Shown here: positions 1 through 11,900 of the stretch, piece after piece | Layout: each line of letters opens with the position of its first letter | Numbering within the stretch: the first letter of the stretch is position 1 | NCBI GenBank assembly: GCA_024180945.1 | Contig: JAKSGN010000006.1 | Coordinates: 1,922,001-1,986,000 of the forward strand | Source of the DNA: Macrophomina tecta | Taxonomy: Eukaryota; Ascomycota; Dothideomycetes; Botryosphaeriales; Botryosphaeriaceae | Direction of reading: 5' to 3' | DNA length: 64,000 bases | Notes under the pieces: generated by a model | Told to the model about the DNA's origin: nothing | Seen by the model: the letters and a program-made list of their open reading frames with translations, nothing else | Databases searched by the model: none | Made by a program: the position numbers and the translations under genes

Positions 1-2
1 TC

Positions 3-419
3 CGTAAAGGCAAGCGATTCCGCGAGTGGGCCGGCTTTGGAACCATCACCGACAGCAAGCCGAACGATGACATCATCGATATCCTCGGCTTCTTGACCTT
101 CGAGATTGTTCAGACCCTCACCGAGGAGGCTCTCCGCGTCAAACAGGCCGAGGACGCGTATCGCAAGGCTGTTGGTGGTGACCTTACCAGCGGTCAGAGC
201 CGTAAGCGCAAGCGCGAGTCGGGACTTTTCGATCCGCCCGAGGAGGCTCGCGAGCCCGTCGGTCCTGGCCATGTCCGGGAAGCTTTCAGACGTCTCCAGC
301 GGACTCCGATGAAGAGCCGTGCCATGCTCAACTTTACTGGCATGCTCCAGCGCACGACTTTGAAACTCGTAAGTTCATACCAAGATAACGATCCTTCCTG
401 CTAACCATGACAGATCTGA
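3..419 (+). CDS. SPT3: SAGA complex subunit Spt3, 3' end only (5' part lies outside the window)
   Basis: Spt3 is a histone-fold subunit of the SAGA coactivator that helps deliver TBP to promoters in the nucleus. The window opens inside the coding region. The readable C-terminal part begins [20 protein letters not shown] and runs through [27 protein letters not shown] and a final QRTTLKL, which is the conserved C-terminal Spt3 block with its second histone-fold-like region. Exons are 3-368 and 414-419. The 45 bp intron has a GTAAGT donor, a CTAAC branch point and a CAG acceptor, and leaves a last exon of only two codons (Ile, stop). Reading through the intron would instead add about a dozen unrelated residues. 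Confidence in the family is high. The N-terminal part cannot be judged from this window. Confidence 0.93.
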
Positions 420-1217
420 TCAACCCCGTATTCTCTTTCACATCAATTATGTCTCATGGCGTTTCCTTGGTTAAGTCTCCGGCAGAGACATTTTGATACC
501 CCAAAGCGTGGGATGGGTGATGGGTTCATTCTGGAGTTCTGGTTACGGGCATCACATTGATATGGCGGCTTTTTAGGTCGCACCTGCACGGGCTCTAAAG
601 TTTGGGGTCCAGACTCGGCCATGCAAGGAGATCGGATGGTTTATGCCAAAGGAAAAGGGATTCAGTCCCCAGCGGATATCTGAATCAGTAATATCTGCGG
701 AATGAAAGACCCAGGGCTTCAAATCGCCGATCGCTGCACTTCTATGGAAGGAAGACAACAGACGGGGATTCCTTACGGCGGCACGAAGATTCGAGAAGCG
801 AAAACGAATCCATTAATTTTTGCCTGTGTAATGTTGAAGCGAAATAAGACTCGCCCACATACAATGGGAAATACAACGCCAGACCGTCCTGCCATCTAAT
901 CGAGAAAGGAAATCTAACAGAACAGCGCAGCTCAGAACAGAATCAGTAACGATCGGTACCACCTTCAGCCATGTGCCCAGTGGCTGAAACAGCGAGATGT
1001 GAACGAGAACGGGAAAAGGCATGCAAAAGACATCAAGCATCTCTCGTACAAAGACATCCTCCTAATACCTGCACCTGCCGGAACTCTCCACCGCCAAAAA
1101 AAAAAAAAACCAATTTTTTTTCTCCATTACGTTCCCTTCTCCTCTTCCATCGTCACGTTGATGCCTCTCCCTCTTCGGCTCTACGTCTTTTTTCTATGCT
1201 CCGCTCCGGCCTCCCAG
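420..1217. other. Convergent intergenic region between SPT3 and the secreted protein gene
   Basis: This stretch holds the 3' flanks of two converging genes. It has short A and T homopolymers near 1097-1125. I see no gene, RNA or repeat in it. Confidence 0.6.
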
Positions 1218-2274
1218 TCAACACCAGCCCCTCCCGCAAAATCTCGTCGCAGCCGACCACCCTTGACATCCAGGATCAACGTACTGTCGATCCTCCTTGC
1301 ACGCGTCCCAGCACCTATATAAAAAAAAGAAAAAAAAAGGTTACGAATTAGCACATCAATTCTCCCGAAGTGGAAAAGAGAAGGGAGGAAAGCCACTCTC
1401 GCCCATTTTCCTCCAAATGAAGCAGAGGACGGGATGGGATGGACGAATGCAATGAACGGACAGGAGAAAGACTATCTGGTCGGTTTGAGAACACTTACCC
1501 ACCATAGCGCCGGCCGCAATCTGCGTTCACATAGTCCATGCACACGTTCTGCGGACACATGTCGGGCACCGCGCTGATGGTCGGCTTGTGCGCGACATAG
1601 ATGGTATGCGAGGAGGAGGAGGAGGAGGAGGAGCGGTGCGATGGCCGAGTGTTCGTTGCGGTGGCGGCGACAGCGGCGCCGACGCCGTTGTTGTTGGGCG
1701 TAATGGTTGGCGTAGTGGTGGCGGAGTAAGAAGTGCTGTTCGTGACGCCTGCCTCGACGAGGGCGAGGGCGCGTGACAAGAGCAGCGGGGTTAAGGCAGC
1801 GCTGGGGGTGGTGGTGGTGTTTGCGTAGGCCGTGTTGTAGGTGGGCGGCTCGGGGGTCGCAGTGGTGCTGTCGTCGTAGGTGGCAGCAGCAGGGATGGAC
1901 GCGCTCGTTGCGGATGGGCTGACTTCGCCAGACAAGCTTGTCGTCGGGGTGGACCGGAGCGCCGATGAGACAGGGGTGGGTGGCAGCGCCGCCTCGGGCG
2001 TGGAGACGGGGTTGGAGACATAGATCTGGGATGGGGCGGAGCTAGGCAGAGCAAAGCTGGGGGCGGACGGTAGAACGTAGACGGGCCCTGCTGCCGCTGC
2101 CGCGGATGATGATGTCGGTAGCGGTGGGGGCGGGGCATAAAGCAAGGATGCGGGAACAGAGGCCCGGCCGGCTGGGGAGGCGAGGATGAGGGTGGTGGTA
2201 TAGGGGAAGAGAAAAAAGGGGGCGAGGAGGAGTTGTTTATAGGAGGGGGATTGGGGGAGATCAAAATGGGGCAT
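1218..2274 (-). CDS. Secreted Ser/Thr/Ala-rich protein with a C-terminal eight-cysteine module
   Basis: No function is known to me. I join exon 2274-1499 to exon 1314-1218 across a GTAAGT...TATATAG intron, giving 290 aa. The first ~34 residues have a hydrophobic core (LLLAPFFLFPYTTTLILA) that fits a signal peptide. A long low-complexity Pro/Ala/Ser/Thr stretch with a run of serines follows, then a compact module with eight cysteines. The module is split by the intron: exon 1 ends in MDYVNADCGRRYGG, and exon 2 continues CWDACKEDRQYVDPGCQGW and ends in GRGWC. The exon join keeps the frame and completes a cysteine pattern I recall from uncharacterised ascomycete secreted or cell-wall proteins (CG-x2-YGGC core). 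Without the intron the protein would stop at YGG and lose five of the eight cysteines. The Ser/Thr stretch suggests O-glycosylation. It could be a wall-associated or effector-like protein, but that is a guess. Confidence 0.72.
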
Positions 2275-3939
2275 CGTGGATCTGATGGAGAGAAGAAATG
2301 ACAGGCCGTCTGTCTAGTAAAAGAGAGATTCAAAGGATGATGATGGTATGAGTACGATCTTGCGGATCAGCGGCGGGAATGACAGTCTTGACGTTCTTTG
2401 AGGGAATGTTGCTGACAACGATTGTGATGAAGGGAGCGGAATCAGTGCCGCCACATCTTCAACCCCATGGCTTTATACCTATCTCGCGCCGCACCGAGGT
2501 CGCAGGTATCACGGAGGCGAGAACGAGATGAGAGAGGGAGCCAAGATTACCCGTACAGATCGACTGATGACGAAGGGTGACGCCGGCGTTAACATGCATT
2601 TCGTGTAGCAGCACTGTAGCTCAGGAAGAGGCAATTTACTGATTATTCGAAAGCATACAGCTCGATTGGGAAAGAGGGCATGGAGGGTGTGTCTACGCAA
2701 AATGGCGATGTTAGTGAGACAAGTCGATATCGACATGGTGTCTCAATGCCCTCGCGTTCATGGACCTTTGTCTCAATTGCCACACCAACGTGCCCCAACC
2801 GGCCCTCGGATGTCCAGCTTGGAGAATGAGAACACAGGGATTTGGAGGGATTGATTGTCAAGGGTGTATGAAGGGTGTGCCACGCTTGGATGTTACGATA
2901 GCATGGACGCGAGCGGTACTTCGGCCTGACACGCATCCAGCCCATCTCGTATGCACTGGTGCCAAGTGGTATGACAAGACACCCGTCAATGAGCGTCGTA
3001 TTTCTGAGGCTTTCTCCACTTGGCATTCGTCATTTTTGAGGAGCTGGAGAATTCATCTACCTTGGGATCACCTGGCGGTTACTAGTCATATCTGCTCCTC
3101 AGTATCGGAACGAACGGCTGATCCAATTCGCTGGACAGAAGAACATATTGCTGCCAGGGACATGGGGGCGCTGGGTCATGCGTGCGGCTGCGTTGAGCAG
3201 ATCGGAATGCTGACCGTCCACAAATTGACGGTATTATATTTGTCGGCCTTTCCCAGCAAAAGGTAAGTTGCAACGGCTTCCGAGACGCAGCACACGCGTT
3301 CTGGAGACCAAGAAAGCCTGTGATCTCAAACCTGGAGGAGGCGGAAAGCGACCCTGAAATTTGGTAATAGGAGTGTTCATAGATCCATATCTAGACTTCG
3401 ATTCATTCCTACAGTAGGAACAAGACAGCACCCCTGATCCAGTACCCCACCATAGATCCGACCCGCGCCATGCACTGTACAAATTAGGTAACCTGAAGAA
3501 ACAGACTCAGAACACCATCCCTTCGCCTGTCCGCCTTGCTTATGTGCGTAGTGTGTTCATGCGCTCGTCGCAAGTTCCTACCGGGCATGACTTCATATAG
3601 CGTACAATAGAAACAAATAATGACTTTTAAGGTCGCGGCTTCCAAACAACAGCGGAGAACACTGCTCGCTGAAACTGTAGGTGTAAAATAGAGATCAGAG
3701 CAAGGAAGTCTATACATGTCCGTTGCTTGTGTGAAGAGAATAATCTCGACCAAGGAGGGGCTGGGTATGCGCGTCGAATGATAGGAAACGCTTGGAAACG
3801 CTGGTATGCGTGATCGACGGGAAACATGTAGGAGAACCCGCAATGTGATGTTAACATAGCAAGGAAACCGCTGCAAACGAGAGTGGCGCGAGAGGAAAGT
3901 AAGGTCCTACCCCTCTTGCTCGCTAGGATCGTGCATACG
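2275..3939. other. Intergenic: upstream region of the secreted protein gene and 3' flank of VAC7
   Basis: About 1.7 kb with no recognisable gene. The longest open frame (2760-3266, plus) has no domain I know and overlaps other short frames. The part next to 2275 should hold the promoter of the secreted protein gene, but I see no clear motif. Confidence 0.5.
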
Positions 3940-6663
3940 CTATCTCCGCACCTGCTCTATCCACATCGACCCCTCCTCAGTGATGCCTTTTTCCGGGTGC
4001 ACAAGGACGCTGTCTCCAATCGGTGCAGTATGAGTGCTGCTGCTGAGCGGTAGTTGGTACCTGAGGATGCCGCGCACAATCAGTTCAAACGGGTGCTGAA
4101 TGACGCGTTCCCAACGCTCTGTGCCACCAGCTTCGGTCTTGTTGCCAGGTCTCTGAAGACGGAGCTCGCCGATTGAGTAGTGTGGCCTGCGCTTGAGAGG
4201 GTCGCCATCGAAATTGAGTGGCGAGTCGAAGTGCCATATGCGGCCCAGAAGCATCGTCTGCGAATCGCCTTCCGGGTCTTCGATCGGATCGATCGGATCA
4301 TCATCAAAGGAATGAAAGTCTGGCTGAACCTCATGCGAGGAGTTTCGGCGTCTTCGACGTCCCACACCTGAGCGGCGCTCGATGACGGGGCCAAGATTAT
4401 CTGCAGGAGGCAGGTCTTGCCAATACCTCTCCGATCCAACGTACTTGCTCTTGGCAAATATGTTGACGTCCATTTCTCCGACGGTGACGGCGACAATGTT
4501 GGGATTGACAGCCTCGACGAGCAGATCCAACATGATCTCTTGCTCGCTGGCAAGAACGTTCTGAATCTCAACGATCCTGACATTATACAGTGGTTTCGTA
4601 GTGGCAAACAGGAAGCCAACAGCACCAAACGCGAGCAGAAGCACCATGATAGTCAGTACGAAACAGCCAGCAAACCTTCGAAGACATCCACTCCGGCGTC
4701 TCTCGTATCGATCATGGTAGTGCAAGCTCGCGCTCGTAGGACGGGGCCCCCGCGGGGGCCCTCGTCGGCTCCGCACGGTGCCCATGAGTGGCGTTCTCTC
4801 ATCGTCTGCACCTTCACCATCCATGTCATATGCTGATAGCTCGCCCATCTTCCTGCTCGAGGGATTGCTCGCGCGAGAGCTGTAATGAGGGAACTTCGGG
4901 CTTCCGGGAGCAGATCCATGTCTAGATCCGTAACCGGATACACTCCTCGACTTTGCACCAGGCGGAGCCGGACCGTCTTCGAAAAGCGAGTTGACGGCGG
5001 CATTGCGACCGTATCGACCTATATGATGATGATAGTTGCCATGGCTGCCGCTAGGTCGTGAGTGGTTGCCTCGAATGGAGCCATCGAAACGCTCGTTGAG
5101 ATCTTCGTCAATGCTTGAATTGCCGTAGGGGTTGTTAGCAAACTTCATACTTCTCTTCCCCGCAACGCTGCGATGTCCCTCCAAGACATTGTTGATGGAG
5201 CGGAGGCCGCCACCGAGTCGTGAATGGTCTGCCATGCTCGCCATTGACGTCGCGCTCGGCGTGCGTGAATGGTGTCGGCTCGCTCGCGGTTGGGTGTCGG
5301 GAGGGTTCGACTCGTACACAAATGTCTCGTCGGAATCCGATGAATTGGCCTCGTCGACGGCACTAGCAACCTTCGCCTCAAAGATGTCTGCCTTTGATGA
5401 CGCTTTGCGAACAGAGCTGTTAGTATAAGTTGATTTGCTGACATTTGTCGAAGGGGGTTGGGTGAATTGGGCAAAGTCGCCTGGGCTCGGGTAGCCCATA
5501 GAGCGGAGAGACTGAATGCTGGAGTCCGTCGTGCTGCTGAGAGCTGACATGGTATTCGATCTGACCTGATGGCTCGGTCTGTCGATAGGGCTGACAACAG
5601 GGTTGACTACAGGAACATGGTGATGGCTGAATGGATTGCGGAGCAGCTGTGCTGGATACCTACCCGTGCCGGAAGTGATTGACGGTGCTTTTCTCACTGT
5701 CCTCCTCTTTTCCCTCTTCGGCCTGATAGTCTCATTGCTCGGTTTGAGGCGAAGGCTTCCACTGGGCTCCCCACGTCCTGGCGCAGGACCTCCCTGCGGC
5801 TGACCCATGACTCCCTGAGGAACGGATCGGACCGTCTCGGTTTCGACCGTCATGTTTTTTGAAGGTTCAGTAACTGACCTGGATTTTCCAGGAACTAGGC
5901 CGGTGAAGGAATTTCTCGACGTTGCGGAAGGACGAGCGCTGCTCGCTTTCTTTTGTTCTGTCCGCCTGCCGCGCTCTTCGTGTTTGTTGTTACCGCCGCT
6001 CTCGCTTCCACTTTCCCGCGCCTTGGAATTTTCTTTTACCGATTCTGTTGAGTTAGCGACAACGGTGTCGTCACTTGAAGATTTCGTGGGATTGTTACTG
6101 TAGTAATCGTCAGCAATGACGCTCTATAGTGCTACTGCCTTAAACAGATTGAAGCTTGGCACGTCGCAAATAAGGTTCGCTGTGCAGTAACATTTAGTCA
6201 ACATGACGCATTCATTAGGAATCGGATACTCCACCCAGAAAAATCGAGATCTGCCATTCGACAAATCCGCCTCTGAATGGAGCTCCAGATCCCACGTAAT
6301 GTGCCTCGCCAACCAAGCAGTGCGTGTGGAAGAAGGTGGCCTTTGCTCCGACCTTCTCGGTCCAGCGGTTGTAGCTTGCAAAGACGTACCTGTGTGCTTG
6401 GAGAATGTCAAAGCCGGGTGACGTCGGGAGGCTGGCTTCCTGGACGGTCTCTAGTGCGGGAGGAGCACCACTCGGCGCCCTCATGGAACCCTTCCGTCCC
6501 ATATTGCCGGTTTCTTGATCCTCGGAATCGCTAGGCGGCGGGTCATTCTTCTGCTTTCCTGAGCTACTGGGCGGAGTGGCGGTGCGCTCGACGACTATAT
6601 TCGGGGCAGAGTGGGAGGACTGCGGGGGATCTGGTCTGGAGGCGCGGGCCTGTTGTGTTTGCG

Positions 6664-6717
<54 letters not shown>

Positions 6718-7333
6718 GCTGCTGCTGCTGCTGCTGTTGCGGCTGCTGGGAACGTAGTGAATTGCGGCGCGAGCGGCTGTTGGAAGGAGGTGGTGACTTA
6801 AGGCGCGGCGAGACGGGCCAGTGGGGAGTGTTGTCGCCGGAGTTGCTGGACTTGTGGGGCCTCGCGGCGCGGGTCGAGTCGGCAGCTGGGGGCGGCTGAA
6901 GCTGAGGCGTGTTCGCAGATGCAAGGGCGCGCTGTATAGCAGCAGCGGACGGGGTGGTGCTTGTCTGGTTATTCAGGCCGGAAGGGCGGTGCGGGCTGAC
7001 GTCTTGGCCGCTGTTCTTCCTCGACCTCTGGACGCGGCGGGCGGGACCAGCCATGGCGGGTGTCTGGCGCTGGGGGTGCGAGGGGCGCGAGGGCGAGGGG
7101 CCGCGCGACGACATGGGCGAGGTCGTGCGGGAGTTTGTCGCAGAGGCAGGCAGCGGGTGCGGGCCACTGGAGGCCGTCCGGGAGGTGTGGGCGGGCGTGA
7201 TTGGGTTTGTTGTGGCACCGGTGACACCGGGCGGGCGAGCAGCAGAGAGAAGGCCGTCTTCAGCTGGCGACGCAGGATCGGCAGTCTCGGGCAGGCCAGT
7301 GACGGAGCGGAAGCCTTCGTCGTGGTCGGTCAT
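3940..7333 (-). CDS. VAC7: Vac7, regulator of the Fab1 PI(3)P 5-kinase complex on the vacuole
   Basis: Vac7 activates the Fab1-Vac14-Fig4 complex that makes PI(3,5)P2 on the vacuole membrane and so controls vacuole size. Exons are 7333-6390 and 6121-3940 (1,041 aa), joined across a 268 bp intron (donor GTACGT, acceptor TATAGAG). Using the AG two bases upstream of that acceptor would break the frame. The first ~790 residues are disordered and rich in Ser, Pro and Arg, with a polyglutamine tract near residues 199-224. A single membrane segment (FVLTIMVLLLAFGAVGFLF) lies near 800-821, followed by a ~220-residue lumenal domain that starts with the family block PLYNVRIVEIQNVLASEQE. This type II layout and the TM-flanking sequence are typical of Vac7. 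The frame stays open upstream of the ATG at 5853, so that ATG is internal. The intron is longer than most here, so an extra small exon inside it cannot be excluded. Confidence 0.87.
6665..6742 (-). repeat. CAA/CAG trinucleotide repeat coding for polyglutamine in VAC7
   Basis: On the minus strand this is a run of about six CAG codons followed by about eighteen pure CAA codons. It encodes roughly 25 glutamines in the disordered N-terminal part of Vac7. The long pure CAA block suggests a recent expansion, and its length probably varies between strains. Confidence 0.9.
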
Positions 7334-8951
7334 GATGGGCTGTGCGTGGGGTCATTGCAAGGTGGTCCGGGGCGGTTGAGGTTGGGTGGAGCAATGGGCA
7401 GTTCGCTGGCATTGATTGAGCGCTAGGCGAGTGGAAGGCTTTCGCAGTCGCAGAGGCCAGCCGAGGGCACGCGGCAAGCGGCGGTTCGCGGAGCATGCAG
7501 AGGCCACGCAGCGCAGCGCAGCGCAGGCTCACAGCAGCGGCATCGTCATGGCCGTGGCAGCGGGCAACGGGCAGCGGGCGGCGAGGCGTAGGGCAGAGCA
7601 GGGCAGGGCAGGGCCGAGCAGGGCAGAGCAGGGCAGACAGCGGGCGTCAACGGCCGGGCCAGGTCAGGTGCTGCAAAAGCTGGATATGACGATGCGCTGA
7701 CAGCCTGCTCGCTCAGCGCTCGCGGCGCCGCCCTGCCTGCTAGCCCGCTTGCACCAAGCGCCTGGCTCTACCCGCGCCCGCCTGCCGCCTCCGACGACAC
7801 CCAGCCCGCCTGCCCAAGGCCCGCTGCCGCAACTGCGCTGCACCGCGCGAGCCTGCGCTGCGCTGCGCTGCGCTGAGGGTGCCTGCTGACACGATGCGAT
7901 GCCCGTCCATGCCTCGCCCTGCAGCCCTGTCGCCGCCTGGCTCGTCGCCCAACCTGCCCAAGCACGCTGCCCTTGCTCGTCCTCGCTGGCGAGACATCCA
8001 TGTGAATCGGACAGTGCGACCGTCCGCCAACTCACCTCCGCGAGGCCTCACTCAGCGCCAACCACCCGGCCTGACCGCACATTGCACCTTGAAACGCGGC
8101 CTGCGAGACACCGCCGTTCGCGCACCACTCGTTGCTTTTTTTTTTTTTTTTTTTTCATTTCGCTAGCTACTCGTGCCGGCCCTGCAATTCGGCCATATGT
8201 TTCCCAGAAAACCTCTGCACAGCACACAGTCCGCGCTATCTACCCAATCCAGGTATCGTTCAGTCATGAAGCCACAAAGGGAAAAACAAAGGAAAAGCGA
8301 AGCCTTCTTGCCTCCATCCTCTCAGCCCCGATCCGCTGCATCGCTCGGTCTCGCACACGGCGTGATCAGCGTTCTACAACGTCTAACTAATGTGCTTTTG
8401 ATGCTAATTTTCCCGAGCATGGCGTACAATTACAAGTGTGCGCCCGTTGGACGCCTGGCTATAGAAGAGAAAAAGACTGCCCGTTTCTTTTTCCTGGTGT
8501 AATGCAGGGTATGCGCAATAGACGGAATCGCTGCAAACGATCGAACGTGAACTCGATGCTAAGCCGGCCGTGACAACGTTTGGTAATACAATTGTGTAAA
8601 GAAGAAAGAGGTAGAGTGGTCGAATGCGTATGTGACGAATCGAATCATCCGCGTGTCGTAAAATCGTAGAGGTGATCCGCGAAGAATGTTATACAGGAGT
8701 TGTCGTTGTCGTCGAGGTGCTGGCCGATGAGTGCCGCGTCGTAAGCGCTGAAAGTCCAAACAGCAGGTCGCAGGAAACGATGGGATATCGAAACGCAAAA
8801 GCAGAAAACTAAAGCAGGAGCAACCAGCCAGATGTCGCGCCGTCCGTAAGCCAGTCTCGGCTTAGCCAAAAGTCCTAAAACCAAACGCCCTTCCCCATTG
8901 CACCTAAACACCACACATAATCCCCGCAGGTGTGTATCCTAGAAATGTCGC
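7334..8951. other. Intergenic: VAC7 upstream region and 3' flank of the Wee1 gene
   Basis: The half next to VAC7 is very GC-rich and full of short degenerate repeats: GCGCA units near 7500-7520, GGGCA/GAGCA units near 7590-7640 and GCGCT units near 7855-7875. A run of 20 T lies at 8136-8155. I recognise no gene. The several overlapping short frames look like chance products of the GC-rich repeats. Confidence 0.55.
7587..7642. repeat. Degenerate GGGCA/GAGCA pentamer tract
   Basis: This short tract is built from repeated GGGCAGGGCA and GAGCAGGGCA units upstream of VAC7. It contains closely spaced G-triplets that could form a G-quadruplex. It is simple-sequence DNA with no coding signal. Confidence 0.7.
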
Positions 8952-11900
8952 TCAATTGGTATCCATCATATCCACATCCTGGTCTGGGTTGAGCACGTAG
9001 TCGGCAGGTCCCCAGTTGCCTTCGTAGATGGTGGCACCAGCACGCCTGCGCCTCTCGACCCACTGGACGCCATCGAGGTGGTAGATCTGATCAATAACTG
9101 GGCGGGTCTCGGGGTCAGGCGAGATCATCCATTGTACGATTCTGTCCAGAGCACCCTCGTCTTCAGGATCAACCATGAACTTGGGAGGTTCGACGAGCGT
9201 GTCGGTAAGATGTCTCCTAGGTGAGAGTTTGCGCAATGCCTGGGACGTCTCGTCGTCGTGGTCAGAGCCGAACAGCGTCTCGTGCGAGGGAGCCACAGCA
9301 ACGTCTTCCTCAAGAATGGGATCGCCGGATTCATCACGTTCAAGAGTGGTATCTGAGCTGAAAGTGAGGCTGGGGAGGTCGCTCAGATCACCGTTCCTGA
9401 GACGCTGCCATGAGGCACCATTGTCCGGGAGGATGATGTTGCCCGCGATCTCGACCATGATCATGCCAAGAGCGAAAATATCCGCTGGCTTGTCAAACTG
9501 ACCGCGGAGGATCTCGGGGCCGATGTACTCGCGGTCACCCTCACCGTCGATGCCGCGAGGTGCCGGCCAGGTGCTGGCGAGACCAAAGTCGCCGATCTTG
9601 AGAACACCTTCCCAGTCAATGAAGACGTTCGCCGGCTTCAGATCAAGGTGGATGAAGCCAGAGTCGTGGATATGCTTGACGCCCTGAAGAGGAAGTTAGT
9701 AACGACTTCTTCGGCTGCGGCTCGCAGTTCATGTAACTTACAGATGAGAGTTCCAGGAGGATTTTCCAGATTCTGAAGTCATCCAGGCGAGCTTTATCGC
9801 CAGTCTCGCTCAAGAACGTCTTAAGGTTTCCGTTCTCACAGTATTCAGTCTGGATGTAGAGATGGTTGTGTTCCTCCCAGTAATTGGTGAACTCGATGAT
9901 GTGTTCGTTTCCACGCAGTGCTCTGATGATTTCCACCTCTTGCATCTTCCGTTCGCGATCCCTCACGCCAGTGTAGGGCTTCTTTGACTTCTTGACGACC
10001 CACCGCTTCGCAAGCGTTCGGGAAGACGGCGAAGTGGCCATCGGATCGCCGATAGGCTGGTCCACAAGGAAGACTTGAGAGAATTCACCATCCCCGGAAA
10101 GAGGCTTGACGTTCTCAAATCGTGCAGTCAAACTAGTGTCGACATCATTCTTGGTCAGACCAGTAATTGGCGCCACAGGCTGGCCATTTCCGAAGTGGAA
10201 CATCTGATCCCGGGAAGCAGTAGGAGTAGCCGGAGGAAAAGCAAGACTGCCGTTCAAGCTAGCATTAAACGGTATTGAGCCCCGACGGTTGACATGTGCC
10301 GAGATGGAGAGTCTACTGGCGTCCGGCGGGGTGTAGCTCCCTTGAGGCGTCTGGGGGGACTTTGAACGGTCAAGAGAAGGAGTCGGGACAGCTGGAGACG
10401 AGACTTTCTCAGTACCATCCGCGGGCGACGGAGTAGAAGAGGATTTAAGAGAGTGGTTCAGAAGCGGCGACGGACAGGAGGGTATGGATGTACGTCGACC
10501 GAAAGGAGAGGAAGTATCGACACCTGGGGAGTTGCGGAACGGGTTCGGAGAGCGCTCAAAGAGGCCCTTCTTGCTTCCCGCACCGATCTCCGCAGAGCCA
10601 CGTGGGAAAGACTTACTCTTCGAGAATTTGGGGGAGGGTATGTCTTCAGGAGTGGGTGGAGTAAAAGTGTCAGGTCCCAGAGAGGCGCGGCGGCCGAACA
10701 AGTTGCTCCTCAGGCTGTTGTCCTTGGAGCCTCTTGCGCTATTTTGCTTGGTGGGCGTGGGAGGGAATTCGTCGTTACTGAATTGACTTTCGCCGGTGCC
10801 TGAGGGTGATTGAAGGTGATCATCGCCATCAATGCTAACGAAGCTTCCCCGGCGCTCGAGTCCAGGATTCTGGCATCGGGAACCGAACACACTAACACCC
10901 TGGCCGAAGGAAATCGGGGTAGCCTTGACAGCGTGGGAGCTGAAAGGCGTGGATGGAGTACCAAACTCGGGCCGGGACATGGTAGACTTGCCGAAGGTGC
11001 TCTTCTGGAACGGCGTGGAGCTCGTCACAGGCGGAAAAGAGACTCTTTTCGACGGCGTATCTGGCATGGTGTAGTTCTCAGCACCTCCAGCAGCCGGCGC
11101 TTCCACATTGCGGTTCTTCTTGGAAATGAGGCCCGTCGACATAAACGCAGCCGGGAGCGGCCTAGCCATCCTGAAATGGTCGGGGGTAGCAAACGAACCG
11201 GATTGGGAGAAGTCGACTTGCGCACGCCCAGCTGGACGTGCGGCTCCAATAGGAAGCGATCGTGAGAAGCTGATAGGAGGTCTCGAGACCTCAGCGATCG
11301 TCTGACGTTGAGGAGCCGGAGCTGGCGGTGGCATGTGAGAAGGAGAGTCATCGTTGTCACTCAGGCTCGAGCACGAGGAAGAGGGCGTAAGTGCGTTCGA
11401 CAAAGGATGCGGTTGATGTGTGATGGCGGGACCGGAGACCGAGCGCTTCTGCACGTGGAAACCATGGGACGAACCGAATTTGCTCGTGCGGAAGGGCGAC
11501 TCGGCTGGCGAAGGGCTCATGGCGATTCCACTGTCAAGAGAAATGCGCGGTTTGGTGGATCTGGAGGCCGATGGACTCTGAGCTAGAAATTCGTGCGCGT
11601 CTTGAGAGAAACGCGGCCGTCCAGAGCCGGTGCTGTAGCGATTGAGCGTCGACTTTCTGAGGGATGCCTTCCGGATCGGAGAGGCGCGTCTAGGGCCAAG
11701 CGGGGAAGAGGATGACGGGGTGAAGGAGTAGTTAGTCATTTCCCTGTCCTGTTCGCTGCTTCCCCGTTCTTCAGTTGGCGCGTGATCGAACACGTTATCA
11801 ATATCGCCGAAGGGTCCCCCATGCAGGCTCCTTCTCTTTGCGACGGGACTGCCTAGGCTAGCCTGGTCGAGGTTCATAATGCCATCGCTCCGCTTCAAGG

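Noticed and set aside
573..1040. Short minus-strand frames downstream of SPT3
   Set aside because: Under 80 codons, overlapping, and without motifs; they sit in a 3' flank.
1791..2333. 180-codon minus-strand frame overlapping the secreted protein gene
   Set aside because: It is a shifted reading of the same Pro/Ser-rich sequence, without the signal peptide or cysteine module.
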